Origin: Thioclava sp. SK-1 | GTDB taxonomy: Bacteria; Pseudomonadota; Alphaproteobacteria; Rhodobacterales; Rhodobacteraceae | DNA: 62,527 bases | Reading direction: 5' to 3' | NCBI RefSeq assembly: GCF_001705665.1 | Contig: NZ_MDHA01000075.1 | Location: 1-62,527 of the forward strand | Shown here: positions 17,166 through 26,475 of the stretch, in pieces | Layout of the letters: the number at the start of each line of letters is the position of its first letter | How positions within the stretch are numbered: the first letter of the stretch is position 1 | The notes under the pieces: generated by a model | Told to the model about the DNA's origin: nothing | The model's database searches: none | What the model saw: only the letters and a program-made list of their open reading frames with translations | Program-made: the position numbers and the translations under genes

Positions 17166-18061
17166 TGCGTATCGTTTTCATGGGCACGCCAGATTTTTCT
17201 GTCCCGGTGTTAGAGGCTTTGGCCGCGGCCCATGACGTGATCGCGGTCTATTCTCAACCGCCCCGCCCTGCGGGTCGTGGCAAGAAATTGCGCCCCTCTG
17301 CCGTGCATGCAAAAGCCGATGAACTGGGCATTCCGGTCCACACACCGCTGAACTTCAAGGACGAAACCGACCGCCACGCCTTCGCCGCCTTGGATGCAGA
17401 TGTCGCGGTTGTGGTAGCCTATGGTCTGATCTTGCCGCAGGCGATTTTGGATGCGCCGCGCAGCGGCTGCCTAAATATCCACGCGTCGTTATTACCACGC
17501 TGGCGGGGGGCTGCGCCAATTCACCGCGCGATTATGGCGGGCGACGCGGAAACCGGCGTATGTATTATGCAGATGGAAGCCGGGCTGGACACCGGCCCCG
17601 TATTGGCACGCCAATCAACACCAATTGCGGCACTTGAAACCACTGGACGCCTGCATGACCGCCTGTCACAGATGGGCGCCGCGCTGATCGTCACGACATT
17701 GGCGCGCCTATCAGAGCTGACACCGCAGGTACAACCCGACATCGGCGTCACCTATGCCCATAAAATCGACAAAGCCGAAGCACGCGTGGATTGGTCCCTG
17801 CCTGCACAGCAAGTATCGCAAAATATCAACGGGTTATCGCCATTTCCCGGTGCATGGTGTGACATCAATGGCGAACGCGTCAAACTGCTGCAAGCAGAAC
17901 CGCAGCACGCAACCGGGGCGCCGGGCCAGACACTTGCAGGTTTCACCATTGCCTGCGGCACCGATGCAATTTCGGTTTTGCACGCCCAACGCGCGGGAAA
18001 AAAACCGCTGCCCGCTGCTGACATTTTACGCAGCCTAACCCTGCCAAAGCGGCTGATTTAA
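17165..18061 (+). CDS. fmt: Fmt, methionyl-tRNA formyltransferase
   Basis: Formylates initiator Met-tRNA with 10-formyltetrahydrofolate. The 298-residue protein begins [19 protein letters not shown], carries the formyltransferase core [20 protein letters not shown] with catalytic Asn/His and the [17 protein letters not shown] segment, then a small C-terminal tRNA-binding barrel. The ATG at 17165 overlaps the stop of the deformylase-like gene (TGATG); the frame is open further upstream only because it overlaps that gene. It is the third gene of the def cluster. Confidence 0.96.
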   Translation: MRIVFMGTPDFSVPVLEALAAAHDVIAVYSQPPRPAGRGKKLRPSAVHAKADELGIPVHTPLNFKDETDRHAFAALDADVAVVVAYGLILPQAILDAPRSGCLNIHASLLPRWRGAAPIHRAIMAGDAETGVCIMQMEAGLDTGPVLARQSTPIAALETTGRLHDRLSQMGAALIVTTLARLSELTPQVQPDIGVTYAHKIDKAEARVDWSLPAQQVSQNINGLSPFPGAWCDINGERVKLLQAEPQHATGAPGQTLAGFTIACGTDAISVLHAQRAGKKPLPAADILRSLTLPKRLI

Positions 18062-18077
18062 CCCTACCGGAGCCACC

Positions 18078-18254
18078 ATGATCGGAATTTTGCTATCATC
18101 GCTTAGTTTCGTATCAACGCGTGTCGCGGGGCTTAGCGTGGCGCTGGCAATCTGGCTGCTGACACGTCCGGGCGGCTGGGCCGTTCTGGTGGTTCTGGTG
18201 CTGGTATTGGTCAAAATGCTGCCTTCCCCACCGCCCGCGCCCATCGCATTATAA
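18078..18254 (+). CDS. small membrane protein, 58 residues
   Basis: A short open frame beginning MIGILLSSLSFVSTRVAG follows fmt by 16 bases and has a purine-rich leader (CCGGAGCCACC) before its ATG. The product is almost wholly hydrophobic in two stretches (about 3-28 and 34-48), with a Pro-rich tail (LPSPPPAPIAL). It is probably a one- or two-helix inner-membrane peptide. It sits between fmt and the SPFH gene and may be cotranscribed with either. I do not recognise a family. Confidence 0.55.
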   Translation: MIGILLSSLSFVSTRVAGLSVALAIWLLTRPGGWAVLVVLVLVLVKMLPSPPPAPIAL

Positions 18255-18282
18255 TATTAATCTAATTTCAAAGGATTTTCCC

Positions 18283-19161
18283 TTGCCGTTAAACGATCTT
18301 CTGGGTGGAAACTCTGTTCTATTGGCGCTGGCCGCATTTGTGATCCTATGCGTATTTTTGGGTGTGCGCATCGTGCCGCAATCTGAAAAATATGTTGTCG
18401 AACGGTTCGGCAGGCTGCATTCGGTTCTGGGGCCGGGGATCAATTTAATCATCCCGTTTTTGGACCGGGTTCCGCACAAAATCTCAATTTTGGAACGGCA
18501 GCTGCCAACAACCAGCCAAGATGCAATCACTGCCGATAACGTCTTGGTGCAGGTGGATACCTCGGTCTTTTATCGCATCACAGAACCTGAAAAGACGGTT
18601 TACAGGATCCGTGATATCGACGGTGCAATTGCGACGACTGTGGCCGGGATCGTCCGGTCTGAGATCGGGAAAATGGAGCTGGACACGGTACAATCCAACC
18701 GCGGCGGGTTGATTGCAACAATCCAGGACAGTTTGGCACAGGTGGTGGATGACTGGGGGATCGAAGTCACCCGCGCCGAGATTTTGGATGTGAACCTGGA
18801 TGACGCCACCCGTGCCGCGATGTTGCAGCAGCTAAACGCCGAACGTGCGCGCCGTGCTGCCGTGACCGAGGCCGAAGGCAGCAAACGCGCCGTCGAGCTG
18901 AACGCAGACGCAGAGCTGTATCAGGCACAAAAGCAGGCCGAAGCCCGCCGCGTGCAAGCCGATGCAGAGGCCTATGCAACCGAAGTCGTCGCGGTAGCGA
19001 TTTCTAAACACGGGCTGGAGGCCGCGCAGTATCAAGTGGCCCTAAAGCAGGTGGAAGCCATCGCCACAGTCGGCAAATCAGAAGGCAATCAAACGGTTAT
19101 CCTTCCCGCGTCGGTATTGGATGCGTTTACCGATGCCTTTACATTGCTAAAGGGGAAGTAA
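18283..19161 (+). CDS. SPFH/stomatin-family membrane protein (QmcA-like)
   Basis: Membrane-anchored scaffold protein of the band-7 family, thought to organise membrane microdomains and modulate membrane proteases. One N-terminal helix (about residues 10-32) precedes the SPFH domain, which has IVPQSEKYVVERFGR, LGPGINLIIPFLDRV and TADNVLVQVDTSVFYRI. A charged Ala/Glu-rich coiled coil follows (about 180-240). The frame opens at a TTG at 18283 preceded by AAAGGATTTTCCC; no ATG occurs until well inside the conserved domain, so I accept TTG. The NfeD-like gene four bases downstream is the classical partner. Confidence 0.9.
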   Translation: MPLNDLLGGNSVLLALAAFVILCVFLGVRIVPQSEKYVVERFGRLHSVLGPGINLIIPFLDRVPHKISILERQLPTTSQDAITADNVLVQVDTSVFYRITEPEKTVYRIRDIDGAIATTVAGIVRSEIGKMELDTVQSNRGGLIATIQDSLAQVVDDWGIEVTRAEILDVNLDDATRAAMLQQLNAERARRAAVTEAEGSKRAVELNADAELYQAQKQAEARRVQADAEAYATEVVAVAISKHGLEAAQYQVALKQVEAIATVGKSEGNQTVILPASVLDAFTDAFTLLKGK

Positions 19162-19165
19162 CGCG

Positions 19166-19450
19166 ATGGTGTTAACATCGATATGGCAAGAGGGGTGGAT
19201 CTGGGCGCTTCTTGGCATAGGTCTTGCCATAGCGGAACTTTTGCTGCCGGGTTTCTTCCTGTTGGGGTTCGCCATTGGCGCACTGATCGTTGCGGCGTTG
19301 ACATGGGTCGGCCTATTGGGGGCATCGCTTCCATTGTTAGTGTTGATCTTCGCGGTCACGTCATTGCTGGCATGGGTGGGCTTGCGCAAAGCCTTTCCTA
19401 GACGCGCCGGGCAGGTCAAAATCTGGGACCGCGACATAAACGAGGACTGA
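19166..19450 (+). CDS. NfeD-like short membrane protein
   Basis: A 94-residue protein with three hydrophobic segments (IWALLGIGLAIAELLLPG, FLLGFAIGALIVAALTW, LPLLVLIFAVTSLLAWVGL) and a short polar tail. This is the short NfeD (YbbK/YbbL-partner) type found directly after SPFH genes; the tail is too short for the full OB-fold domain. The gap to the SPFH stop codon is four bases, so the pair forms an operon. The two products are expected to interact in the inner membrane. Confidence 0.82.
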   Translation: MVLTSIWQEGWIWALLGIGLAIAELLLPGFFLLGFAIGALIVAALTWVGLLGASLPLLVLIFAVTSLLAWVGLRKAFPRRAGQVKIWDRDINED

Positions 19451-19453
19451 GCC

Positions 19454-19657
19454 ATGCCAATTCTGCTTATCCTATTTATCGTTCTTTTCATTGGGATTGT
19501 GCTGCATAAACGCCGAAAGCCCTGCAAATGGGAACGCACCGGCGGACATGGAGAATTAAAGGAGTTCACCTGCAAATATTGCAATGTCACCGCCTTCAGC
19601 ACCCAGTATGACGGCCCCCCCGACTGTAAGCGAAACATCAAAGACGCGTCACTTTAA
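19454..19657 (+). CDS. small membrane protein with cysteine-rich tail
   Basis: A 67-residue protein with one N-terminal helix (PILLILFIVLFIGIVLHKRR) and a soluble tail containing KPCKW, FTCKYCNVTAF and PPDCKRNI. Four cysteines in C-x(n)-C-x2-C-x(n)-C spacing could bind zinc or an Fe-S/heme group; this is inference. It starts four bases after the NfeD-like gene, so it is the third member of the membrane-scaffold operon. I recognise no named family. Confidence 0.7.
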   Translation: MPILLILFIVLFIGIVLHKRRKPCKWERTGGHGELKEFTCKYCNVTAFSTQYDGPPDCKRNIKDASL

Positions 19658-19716
19658 ACGCGGAAAATCGCTCAGCGTTTACGCCCGATGGAACGGAAAA
19701 CCATAAGTAACGTTAT

Positions 19717-19745
19717 GTTCTCAAATCTCATAATGAGAGGAGAAC
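19717..19745 (+). promoter_or_regulatory. RBS-sequestering hairpin before the 81-residue gene
   Basis: The leader of the following gene can fold into a stem: GTTCTC (19717-19722) pairs with GAGAAC (19740-19745), and TCTCA (19726-19730) with TGAGA (19734-19738), around a 3-base loop. The right side includes the Shine-Dalgarno sequence GAGAGGAGA. Such a fold could limit translation or act as a simple thermosensor; this is inference from pairing only. Confidence 0.4.
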
Positions 19746-19748
19746 GTT

Positions 19749-19994
19749 ATGTCTGATGGTCCGCGCGAACGCCACGATGGCGGCCTATATTTTATCCTTG
19801 GTGCGATTGTCGTCGCATTGGGCGTATTAATCTGGATGGTGATGGGGGAACCGACAGGGACTGCCAGCCCGGATACAAGTTCGGTGTCGATCACCAATCA
19901 GGTGGATGCGCCCAGCAATGACGCCGCACCAGAGGAGCCAGCAGAGGTCACTGTCGCGCCTTCGGCAGATGGTGCAAAAACGAACGAAAACTAA
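19749..19994 (+). CDS. single-pass membrane protein with acidic tail
   Basis: An 81-residue protein with a short charged N-terminus (MSDGPRERHDGG), one helix (LYFILGAIVVALGVLIWMVMG) and an unstructured Ser/Thr/Pro/Glu-rich tail. The start is supported by GAGAGGAGAACGTT directly upstream. This tail composition is common in small Rhodobacterales envelope proteins of unknown role. It ends 22 bases before a strong terminator shared with pyrF. Confidence 0.7.
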   Translation: MSDGPRERHDGGLYFILGAIVVALGVLIWMVMGEPTGTASPDTSSVSITNQVDAPSNDAAPEEPAEVTVAPSADGAKTNEN

Positions 19995-20016
19995 GGTCGC
20001 TGTTCTGTTGCAGCTT

Positions 20017-20052
20017 AATAAGACGCCCGTGGGTATTCCCGGGCGTCTTATT
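20017..20052. terminator. bidirectional terminator between small membrane gene and pyrF
   Basis: Perfect 13-bp arms (AATAAGACGCCCG / CGGGCGTCTTATT) with a short GC-containing apex lie between two convergent genes. A/T tracts flank the stem on both sides, so it can terminate in both directions. Confidence 0.85.
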
Positions 20053-20065
20053 ATATTGAATGGGT

Positions 20066-20770
20066 TTACTTCGGCAATTCGGCCAAAATTGCCTCGGTCG
20101 CGGCACGTGGATTATCGGCGGTCCAAATCGGGCGGCCGACAACGATGTGATCTGCCCCAGCGGCAATCGCAGAAGCCGGTGTTTCGACGCGCTTTTGATC
20201 GCCCAAAGCCGCACCTACCGGGCGCACGCCCGGCGTCACGATCAATTTGCCCGCCGATTGCGGCAATGCCCGGATCAACGCCGCTTCGCGCGGTGAGGCG
20301 ATCACGCCATCCGCTCCGGCTTCCAATGCACGGCCCGCCCGCTCTGACACAAGATCACCAATGTCACCGTCTTTGATCAACGATGCATCCAGATCCGCGC
20401 GGTCGAGCGATGTCAAAATCGTCACTGCGAGAATTTTCAGGTTCGACCCGGAAGCACCTTCTTTGGCCGCGCGCACGACATGGGGATCACCATGCACCGT
20501 CAGGAAATCCAAATCAAATTGCGCGATCCCGCGCACAGCATTTTCTACCGTCTTACCGATATCGAAAAATTTCATGTCCAGAAAGATGCGCTTACCTTGC
20601 TCTTGCTTAAGTTCATTGGCCAGCGCAAGGCCACCACCTGTCAACATTCCAAGGCCGATCTTATAAAACGACACGCTGTCGCCCAACCGCTCTGCCAAGG
20701 CTAAACCGGCGACTGCATTTGGGACATCCATCGCCACGATCAGGCGGTCATCTGCAAGGCTATTGGTCAT
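20066..20770 (-). CDS. pyrF: PyrF, orotidine 5'-phosphate decarboxylase
   Basis: Last enzyme of de novo UMP synthesis: decarboxylates OMP to UMP. The 234-residue TIM-barrel protein begins LIVAMDVPN (substrate-binding Asp) and has the catalytic DxKxxDI signature in FLDMKFFDIGKTVENA, then VTPGVRP and IVVGRPI of the phosphate-binding loops. The length is typical. It ends at the shared terminator at 20017-20052. The small gene to its right on the same strand may be cotranscribed. Confidence 0.96.
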   Translation of the reverse strand: MTNSLADDRLIVAMDVPNAVAGLALAERLGDSVSFYKIGLGMLTGGGLALANELKQEQGKRIFLDMKFFDIGKTVENAVRGIAQFDLDFLTVHGDPHVVRAAKEGASGSNLKILAVTILTSLDRADLDASLIKDGDIGDLVSERAGRALEAGADGVIASPREAALIRALPQSAGKLIVTPGVRPVGAALGDQKRVETPASAIAAGADHIVVGRPIWTADNPRAATEAILAELPK

Positions 20771-20859
20771 TTATGAAGGCTCCTATCGGTTGGCCTTCTA
20801 TCGCGCGCGTGCCCCTTCTGCGTCAAGGTCCAGTTCGCGACTGCCGCCGTGTTTCCGCC

Positions 20860-21069
20860 CTAGAGCCGGCCAATTCCACGTCGCTGCGCCTCTTGTGTCA
20901 AGGCCCGGGTAAGCTGTCGATGGGCGATCCCCTGATCGGCATGAACACGCACCGGGACCCGCAACGGCACGGGCATTCCCGGCGCGAAGAATTCTACAAT
21001 TGCCTCAAATCGGTGCTTGGCAGCATTGTAAAACAGACGTGCGATATGGATGGCCGTAGCATGGTTCAT
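20860..21069 (-). CDS. small conserved-looking hypothetical protein, 69 residues
   Basis: The open frame gives MNHATAIHIARLFYNAAKHRFEA and then a beta-rich stretch (IVEFFAPGMPVPLRVPVRV) and a final helix with TRALTQEAQRRG. The ATG at 21069 follows GAGGACCTCGTG, a fair ribosome-binding site; a GTG one codon earlier is possible. The amphipathic pattern and position 89 bases upstream of pyrF on the same strand argue for a real gene. No function is suggested by the sequence. Confidence 0.5.
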   Translation of the reverse strand: MNHATAIHIARLFYNAAKHRFEAIVEFFAPGMPVPLRVPVRVHADQGIAHRQLTRALTQEAQRRGIGRL

Positions 21070-21217
21070 CACGAGGTCCTCACTGATCGATTTCCGTATT
21101 GTGCGGCCAAATGCTTGCGAAACCCTTTCACATTTTGCTGAATGCTACGGGTTATCGCCCTGCCCGGCCCACGCCACGATTCCACGCACAAAAAACAAGC
21201 ACCACGCCATTTCACCC

Positions 21218-21246
21218 CTTGAAGCCGGCTCGTCCTAACACCATTT
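21218..21246 (+). promoter_or_regulatory. predicted RpoH (heat-shock) promoter of clpB
   Basis: CTTGAA (21218-21223), a 15-base spacer and CACCATTT (21239-21246) match the sigma-32 consensus CTTGAA-N13-15-CCCCATNT at all but one fixed position. It lies 78 bases upstream of the clpB ATG, a classical heat-shock gene. Confidence 0.65.
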
Positions 21247-21323
21247 TCTTTCCAAGACCCGGAACCACACGTGCCATTATGGGCGTAAATCGACCGGGGG
21301 CTTTATCAAAAGGAGAGATGCCG

Positions 21324-23936
21324 ATGGACATGGAAAAGTTCACGGAGCGGTCGCGCGGCTTCTTGCAGGCGGCCCAAACCATTGCGATGCGGGAAAGCCA
21401 CCAGCGTGTGGTGCCCGAGCATTTGCTAAAAGCACTCATGGATGACGACCAAGGCCTTGCAGCCAACTTGATCAACCGCGCCGGCGGAGATGCAACCCGC
21501 GTCGTCGAAGCCGTTGATTTGGTTGTAAAGAAACAGGCCAAAGTCTCGGGGGGATCGGATCAGGTCTATGTAGATCAATCGCTTGTCCGTGTGTTGGATG
21601 AGGCCGAGAAGCTGGCCAAAAAAGCCGGCGATAGTTTCGTGCCTGTTGAACGTATTTTAATGGCATTGGCGATGGTCAACACCCGCGCCAAAGATGCATT
21701 GGGTGCCGGCGCCGTGACGGCGCAAAAGCTGAACACCGCGATCAATGACCTGCGCAAAGGGCGCACGGCAGACAGTGCGTCAGCCGAAGATGGCTATGAA
21801 GCGCTTAAAAAATACGCACGCGACCTGACAGAGGCCGCCGATGCGGGCAAAATTGACCCCATCATCGGCCGTGACGACGAAATTCGCCGTACGATGCAGG
21901 TTTTGTCACGCCGGACCAAAAACAACCCTGTTTTGATTGGTGAGCCCGGCGTCGGGAAAACGGCAATTGCCGAAGGGCTGGCGCTGCGGATTATCAGCGG
22001 TGACGTTCCCGAGTCCCTGCGCGACAAAAAGCTGCTTGCGCTGGATATGGGCGCATTGATTGCAGGCGCGAAATATCGCGGCGAATTTGAAGAGCGGCTG
22101 AAATCCATCTTGAAGGAAATCGAAGCCGCCGCCGGTGAAATCGTTTTGTTCATCGATGAGATGCACACCCTTGTGGGCGCCGGAAAATCCGACGGTGCGA
22201 TGGATGCAGCCAATCTGATCAAACCGGCTTTGGCACGAGGCGAGCTGCATTGCATCGGCGCCACCACATTGGACGAATATCGCAAGTATGTTGAAAAAGA
22301 TGCGGCTTTGGCCCGGCGCTTCCAACCCGTTCTGGTGGAAGAGCCAACGGTTGAAGACACCGTATCGATCCTGCGCGGCATCAAAGAAAAATATGAGATG
22401 CACCACGGTGTGCGGATCTCGGATTCGGCCTTGGTTGCGGCAGCAACATTGTCCCATCGCTATATCACCGACCGTTTTTTACCCGATAAGGCGATCGATC
22501 TTGTGGATGAGGCCGCTTCGCGCCTGCGGATGGAGGTCGACAGCAAGCCAGAAGAATTGGACGCGTTGGACCGGCAGATCCTGCAGCTGCAAATTGAAGC
22601 AGAGGCGTTGAAGAAAGAGGATGATGTCGCGTCGAAAGATCGTCTTGAACGGTTGGAAAAAGAGCTTGCCGATCTGCAAGAACATTCCGCCGAGATGACG
22701 GCCAAATGGCAGGCAGAGCGCGACAAGCTGGAATCTGGCCGTGTGATCAAGGAACAGCTGGATCAAGCCCGGCTGGAGCTGGATCACGCCAAGCGGATCG
22801 GGAACTTCGCCAAGGCAGGGGAGCTGCAATACGGCCGCATCCCGGATCTGGAAAAGCAGCTTCATGAGGCAGAAAACGCCGAGGATGTGATGGTAGAAGA
22901 AGCCGTCCGTCCCGAACAGATTGCCGAGGTCGTAGAACGCTGGACGGGCATTCCGATGTCCAAGATGCTGGAAGGTGAGCGTGAAAAGCTGCTCAAAATG
23001 GAAGATGAGCTGCACAAACGCGTCATCGGACAGCACTCCGCGATCAAGGCGGTGTCCAATGCAGTGCGCCGCGCGCGGGCCGGTCTGAATGATGAAAACC
23101 GGCCGCTGGGTTCGTTCCTGTTCCTGGGGCCGACCGGCGTCGGCAAGACCGAGCTAACCAAGGCTGTGGCCGATTACCTGTTCGATGATGATCAGGCGAT
23201 GGTGCGGGTTGATATGTCGGAATTCATGGAGAAACATTCTGTGGCCCGGCTGATCGGCGCACCTCCGGGCTATGTCGGCTATGATGAGGGTGGTGTCCTG
23301 ACCGAGGCGGTGCGGCGACGCCCCTATCAGGTTGTGCTGTTTGACGAGGTCGAGAAGGCCCACCCTGATGTGTTCAACGTGCTCCTTCAGGTGCTTGACG
23401 ATGGTGTTTTGACCGATGGTCAAGGCCGCACCGTGGACTTTAAGCAAACGCTGATCATTCTGACCTCTAACCTTGGGTCGCAAGCGCTGTCGGTCATTCC
23501 TGATGGAACCGACCCTTCGCAAGCCAAAGCACAGGTGATGGATGCGGTGCGATCACATTTCCGCCCCGAATTCCTGAACCGTCTGGACGAGATGGTGATC
23601 TTTGATCGCCTTACACGCGACAATATGGATGGTATTGTATCCGTGCAGCTTGCACGGCTGGAGAAACGCTTGGCCGGTCGCAAGATCCATTTGGATCTGG
23701 ATGCTTCTGCGCGGGTCTGGCTGGCGGATAAGGGCTATGACCCGGTCTATGGTGCCCGGCCTTTGAAACGCGTCATTCAGCGCCATTTGCAAGATCCGCT
23801 GGCGGAGGCGATTTTAGCAGGTGACGTTCTAGACGGCGCATCCATTCCCGTCACGGCAGGGCCGGATGGATTGATTGTGGGCGATCATGTCACTGCCGTG
23901 CATAATGACCCGGTTCAACCCATCGCATTGCACTAA
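21324..23936 (+). CDS. clpB: ClpB, protein disaggregase
   Basis: Hexameric AAA+ chaperone that rescues aggregated proteins with DnaK. The 870-residue protein shows the N-domain ([15 protein letters not shown]), first ATPase module with GEPGVGKTA, the ClpB-specific middle coiled coil (about 400-530, rich in Glu/Lys heptads) and a second module with GPTGVGKTE and the sensor region. I chose ATG 21324 (MDMEKF) because AAAGGAGAG sits at good spacing; ATG 21318 immediately follows that site and the frame runs open to 21099 without coding character. A predicted heat-shock promoter lies upstream and a hairpin downstream. Confidence 0.96.
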   Translation: MDMEKFTERSRGFLQAAQTIAMRESHQRVVPEHLLKALMDDDQGLAANLINRAGGDATRVVEAVDLVVKKQAKVSGGSDQVYVDQSLVRVLDEAEKLAKKAGDSFVPVERILMALAMVNTRAKDALGAGAVTAQKLNTAINDLRKGRTADSASAEDGYEALKKYARDLTEAADAGKIDPIIGRDDEIRRTMQVLSRRTKNNPVLIGEPGVGKTAIAEGLALRIISGDVPESLRDKKLLALDMGALIAGAKYRGEFEERLKSILKEIEAAAGEIVLFIDEMHTLVGAGKSDGAMDAANLIKPALARGELHCIGATTLDEYRKYVEKDAALARRFQPVLVEEPTVEDTVSILRGIKEKYEMHHGVRISDSALVAAATLSHRYITDRFLPDKAIDLVDEAASRLRMEVDSKPEELDALDRQILQLQIEAEALKKEDDVASKDRLERLEKELADLQEHSAEMTAKWQAERDKLESGRVIKEQLDQARLELDHAKRIGNFAKAGELQYGRIPDLEKQLHEAENAEDVMVEEAVRPEQIAEVVERWTGIPMSKMLEGEREKLLKMEDELHKRVIGQHSAIKAVSNAVRRARAGLNDENRPLGSFLFLGPTGVGKTELTKAVADYLFDDDQAMVRVDMSEFMEKHSVARLIGAPPGYVGYDEGGVLTEAVRRRPYQVVLFDEVEKAHPDVFNVLLQVLDDGVLTDGQGRTVDFKQTLIILTSNLGSQALSVIPDGTDPSQAKAQVMDAVRSHFRPEFLNRLDEMVIFDRLTRDNMDGIVSVQLARLEKRLAGRKIHLDLDASARVWLADKGYDPVYGARPLKRVIQRHLQDPLAEAILAGDVLDGASIPVTAGPDGLIVGDHVTAVHNDPVQPIALH

Positions 23937-23946
23937 CATACCAAAG

Positions 23947-23967
23947 GGGGCGGGATTTTCCCGCCCC
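23947..23967 (+). terminator. clpB terminator hairpin
   Basis: A 9-bp GC-rich stem (GGGGCGGGA / TCCCGCCCC) with a TTT loop begins 11 bases after the clpB stop codon and is followed by TTCGCCATTTTA. The weak T-run makes this a moderate call. Confidence 0.6.
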
Positions 23968-24011
23968 TTCGCCATTTTAGCTTCCGACATGATACCAAAA
24001 ACCGTGGCAGA

Positions 24012-24536
24012 TTAGCCGCGCCGTGTGGGGGTAAAGAAATCCATTACCGACCCATCGCCGGGACGCAGCTGCGACCAATCTTCAATCTGGAAATCCACGA
24101 TCAATGTCGCGCAGGTAACATAGCGGCGAAAATCGGCAGAGACCGGCGGAATGGCTGGCAACATTGCAGCAAATTCCGCAATCCCCGGATTATGCCCGAT
24201 CATCATCACCGACTGTGCCGATGCGGTTTTCAACGCGTTTAACATAACGTCAGGGGATGCGTGATACAGATCATCCAGATATCTGACTTCAGGCCGGGTG
24301 GCGATGACCGCCCCCTTGATTTGCTCCCAGGTTTCTTGTGTGCGCGCAGCGGTAGAGCACAGCACCTCTTCGGGTTCTAACCCGCGTGATGCCAGAAAAT
24401 CACCCAATTCGCGCGCCGCATGACGACCCCGGTGGTTCAATGGACGCGCCGCGTCTTCAACCGTCGGATCATCCCAACTGGATTTCGCGTGGCGGGTCAA
24501 AATCAGGCGGCGGTGGCCGGAAGGCGTGGTCATCAT
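24012..24536 (-). CDS. SixA-like histidine phosphatase
   Basis: Member of the histidine phosphatase (phosphoglycerate mutase-like) superfamily; SixA proteins dephosphorylate phosphohistidines of signalling or PTS proteins. The 174-residue product has the RHG-type catalytic motif as LTRHAKSSW near the N-terminus, the STAARTQET segment and the second histidine in MIGHNPG. The length and the RHAKS form match the SixA branch. It is convergent with clpB and has no signalling gene next to it, so the substrate is unknown. Confidence 0.85.
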   Translation of the reverse strand: MMTTPSGHRRLILTRHAKSSWDDPTVEDAARPLNHRGRHAARELGDFLASRGLEPEEVLCSTAARTQETWEQIKGAVIATRPEVRYLDDLYHASPDVMLNALKTASAQSVMMIGHNPGIAEFAAMLPAIPPVSADFRRYVTCATLIVDFQIEDWSQLRPGDGSVMDFFTPTRRG

Positions 24537-24686
24537 GCAGTCCTGTTTGGTGGGAATGGAATGACTGTGCCAAGAGGGGCTGCGCAGGGCAAGCCCCCTT
24601 GGCGTTAATCAGTAACCGATTCGTGAAAGGGCGACGCAAAGACAGCCGATCGCCCCCCCCGACACATCTATCCGCGCTGAGCGAAC

Positions 24687-25577
24687 TTACGAATGTGGCC
24701 GCACGCGTGGCGCGGTGGACCGGATCATAGAGCCAGCCCCATGTTCGGTGAACAGCTCCAGCAAACAGGCATTGGGCACCCGTCCATCCAAGATCACCAC
24801 AGCGCGCACGCCTTCACCAACCGCCTTCAACGCGGTTTCCACCTTTGGAATCATCCCGCCAGCAATAGTGCCATCTTCGATCATCGCATGCACATCTTCG
24901 GGCGTCATCTGGGTGACAACGTTGCCCTCTTTATTCTTTACGCCTGCAACATCAGTCAACAGCAGCAGGCGATCGGCCTGCAACGCCCCGGCAATTGCGC
25001 CTGCGGCGGTATCGCCGTTCACGTTGAAGGTCTCATTATCGGCCATTCCTGTGGCCACAGGTGCAACCACCGGCACGATCCCCGCATTATACAGATCGCG
25101 GATCACCTGCACGTTCATCTCAACGGGGCGGCCAACAAAGCCAAGCTCTGGATCGTCGGCCTCGCAGACCATCAGATCATCATCCTTGCCCGAGATCCCT
25201 ACGGCACGCCCGCCTTGATCGTTGATCGCCTGAACAATCCGCTTATTGACCAGACCTGACAGGACCATCTCAACCACTTCAACTGTGGCCTTATCCGTCA
25301 CGCGTTTGCCACGCACCCATTCGGACACAATGCCCAGCTTCTTGAGCGTTTCGTTGATCATCGGGCCACCGCCGTGAACCACAACGGGGTTCAGCCCCAC
25401 TTGGCGCATCAACACGATGTCACGGGCGAAATCCGCCATTTGATCATCATCGCCCATAGCGTTTCCGCCAAATTTGACAACGACAACCGCGCCGGAATAG
25501 CGCTGGAGGTAGGGAAGCGCCTCGGACAGTGTCCGGGCGGCGGCAGGCCAGTCCTGGTTCATCTTCTGCGGTCTCAT
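24687..25577 (-). CDS. argB: ArgB, acetylglutamate kinase
   Basis: Phosphorylates N-acetylglutamate in arginine biosynthesis. The 296-residue protein carries the amino-acid-kinase loops [12 protein letters not shown] and [10 protein letters not shown], then [21 protein letters not shown] and [13 protein letters not shown] chose ATG 25577 because GAGGATCGAAG precedes it; the frame opens at 25598. In related genomes argB often follows the yidC-MOSC-engB block, as here, although an SDR gene on the opposite strand intervenes. Confidence 0.96.
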   Translation of the reverse strand: MRPQKMNQDWPAAARTLSEALPYLQRYSGAVVVVKFGGNAMGDDDQMADFARDIVLMRQVGLNPVVVHGGGPMINETLKKLGIVSEWVRGKRVTDKATVEVVEMVLSGLVNKRIVQAINDQGGRAVGISGKDDDLMVCEADDPELGFVGRPVEMNVQVIRDLYNAGIVPVVAPVATGMADNETFNVNGDTAAGAIAGALQADRLLLLTDVAGVKNKEGNVVTQMTPEDVHAMIEDGTIAGGMIPKVETALKAVGEGVRAVVILDGRVPNACLLELFTEHGAGSMIRSTAPRVRPHS

Positions 25578-25703
25578 CTTCGATCCTCGGGAAATCAAAT
25601 GCCAGTATTAAGCGTTCTTGTGCCAAGAGTGAAGGGGCAGCCCATTGCAGATCCTGAGCAGCCCGCTAAGGTTTGGCCGAACAAGATATGAAAGGCATCC
25701 GCT

Positions 25704-26432
25704 ATGGACGACCGCAAGGTAATTCTTTTGACCGGGGCAAGCCGTGGGATTGGGCATGCAACGGTAAAGCGGTTCGATGCCGAAGGATGGCGGGTATTGA
25801 CCTGTTCGCGCCAGGCCTTTGACCCGCGCTGCCCCTGGGGCGGAGAAGAGGACCACATCCAACTGGATCTGGCAGATCCAAGCCAAACGATGGAAGCGAT
25901 CCAAGATATTCGTGACCGCCTGGACGGCAAGCTGCATGCATTGGTCAATAATGCCGGGATCTCGCCCAAAGCCGAAGATGGTGGCCGCCTGTCGACATTG
26001 GACACGGATCTACGCACCTGGGGACAAGTGTTCCATGTGAACTTTTTTGCCTCGATCGTCTTGGCGCGCGGGCTGCAAGCCGAACTGAAGGAGACAAAAG
26101 GATCGGTGGTGAATGTGACCTCGATCGTGGGATCACGCGTGCATCCCTTCGCCGGCGCAGCCTATGCCACATCCAAGGCCGCATTGAAGGCGCTGACCCG
26201 GGAAATGGCACATGATTTCGGCCCGATGGGCGTGCGAGTCAATGCGATTGCACCCGGCGAGATTGAAACATCGATCCTGTCACCGGGCACCGAAAAAATT
26301 GTCGAGAAACTACCGATGCGCCGATTGGGACAACCCTCAGAGGTGGCCGACCTGATCTGGTATCTGTGCAACGCCGGATCGACCTATATCACCGGTACCG
26401 AAATCGAGGTAAACGGCGGCCAGCACGTCTAA
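25704..26432 (+). CDS. short-chain dehydrogenase/reductase
   Basis: NAD(P)-dependent oxidoreductase of the classical SDR family, 242 residues. It has the dinucleotide motif TGASRGIG (residues 10-17), NNAG near 90, a catalytic serine in VNVTSIVGS and the YATSK active site (YxxxK). The C-terminus ends with TGTEIEVNGGQHV. The substrate cannot be read from the sequence. The gene is transcribed opposite to the flanking argB and engB, so it is a single-gene unit. Confidence 0.88.
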   Translation: MDDRKVILLTGASRGIGHATVKRFDAEGWRVLTCSRQAFDPRCPWGGEEDHIQLDLADPSQTMEAIQDIRDRLDGKLHALVNNAGISPKAEDGGRLSTLDTDLRTWGQVFHVNFFASIVLARGLQAELKETKGSVVNVTSIVGSRVHPFAGAAYATSKAALKALTREMAHDFGPMGVRVNAIAPGEIETSILSPGTEKIVEKLPMRRLGQPSEVADLIWYLCNAGSTYITGTEIEVNGGQHV

Positions 26433-26475
26433 TCGAGTTTGGGCGGATCGGTTGGCCCGCCCAAACCATCTGATG

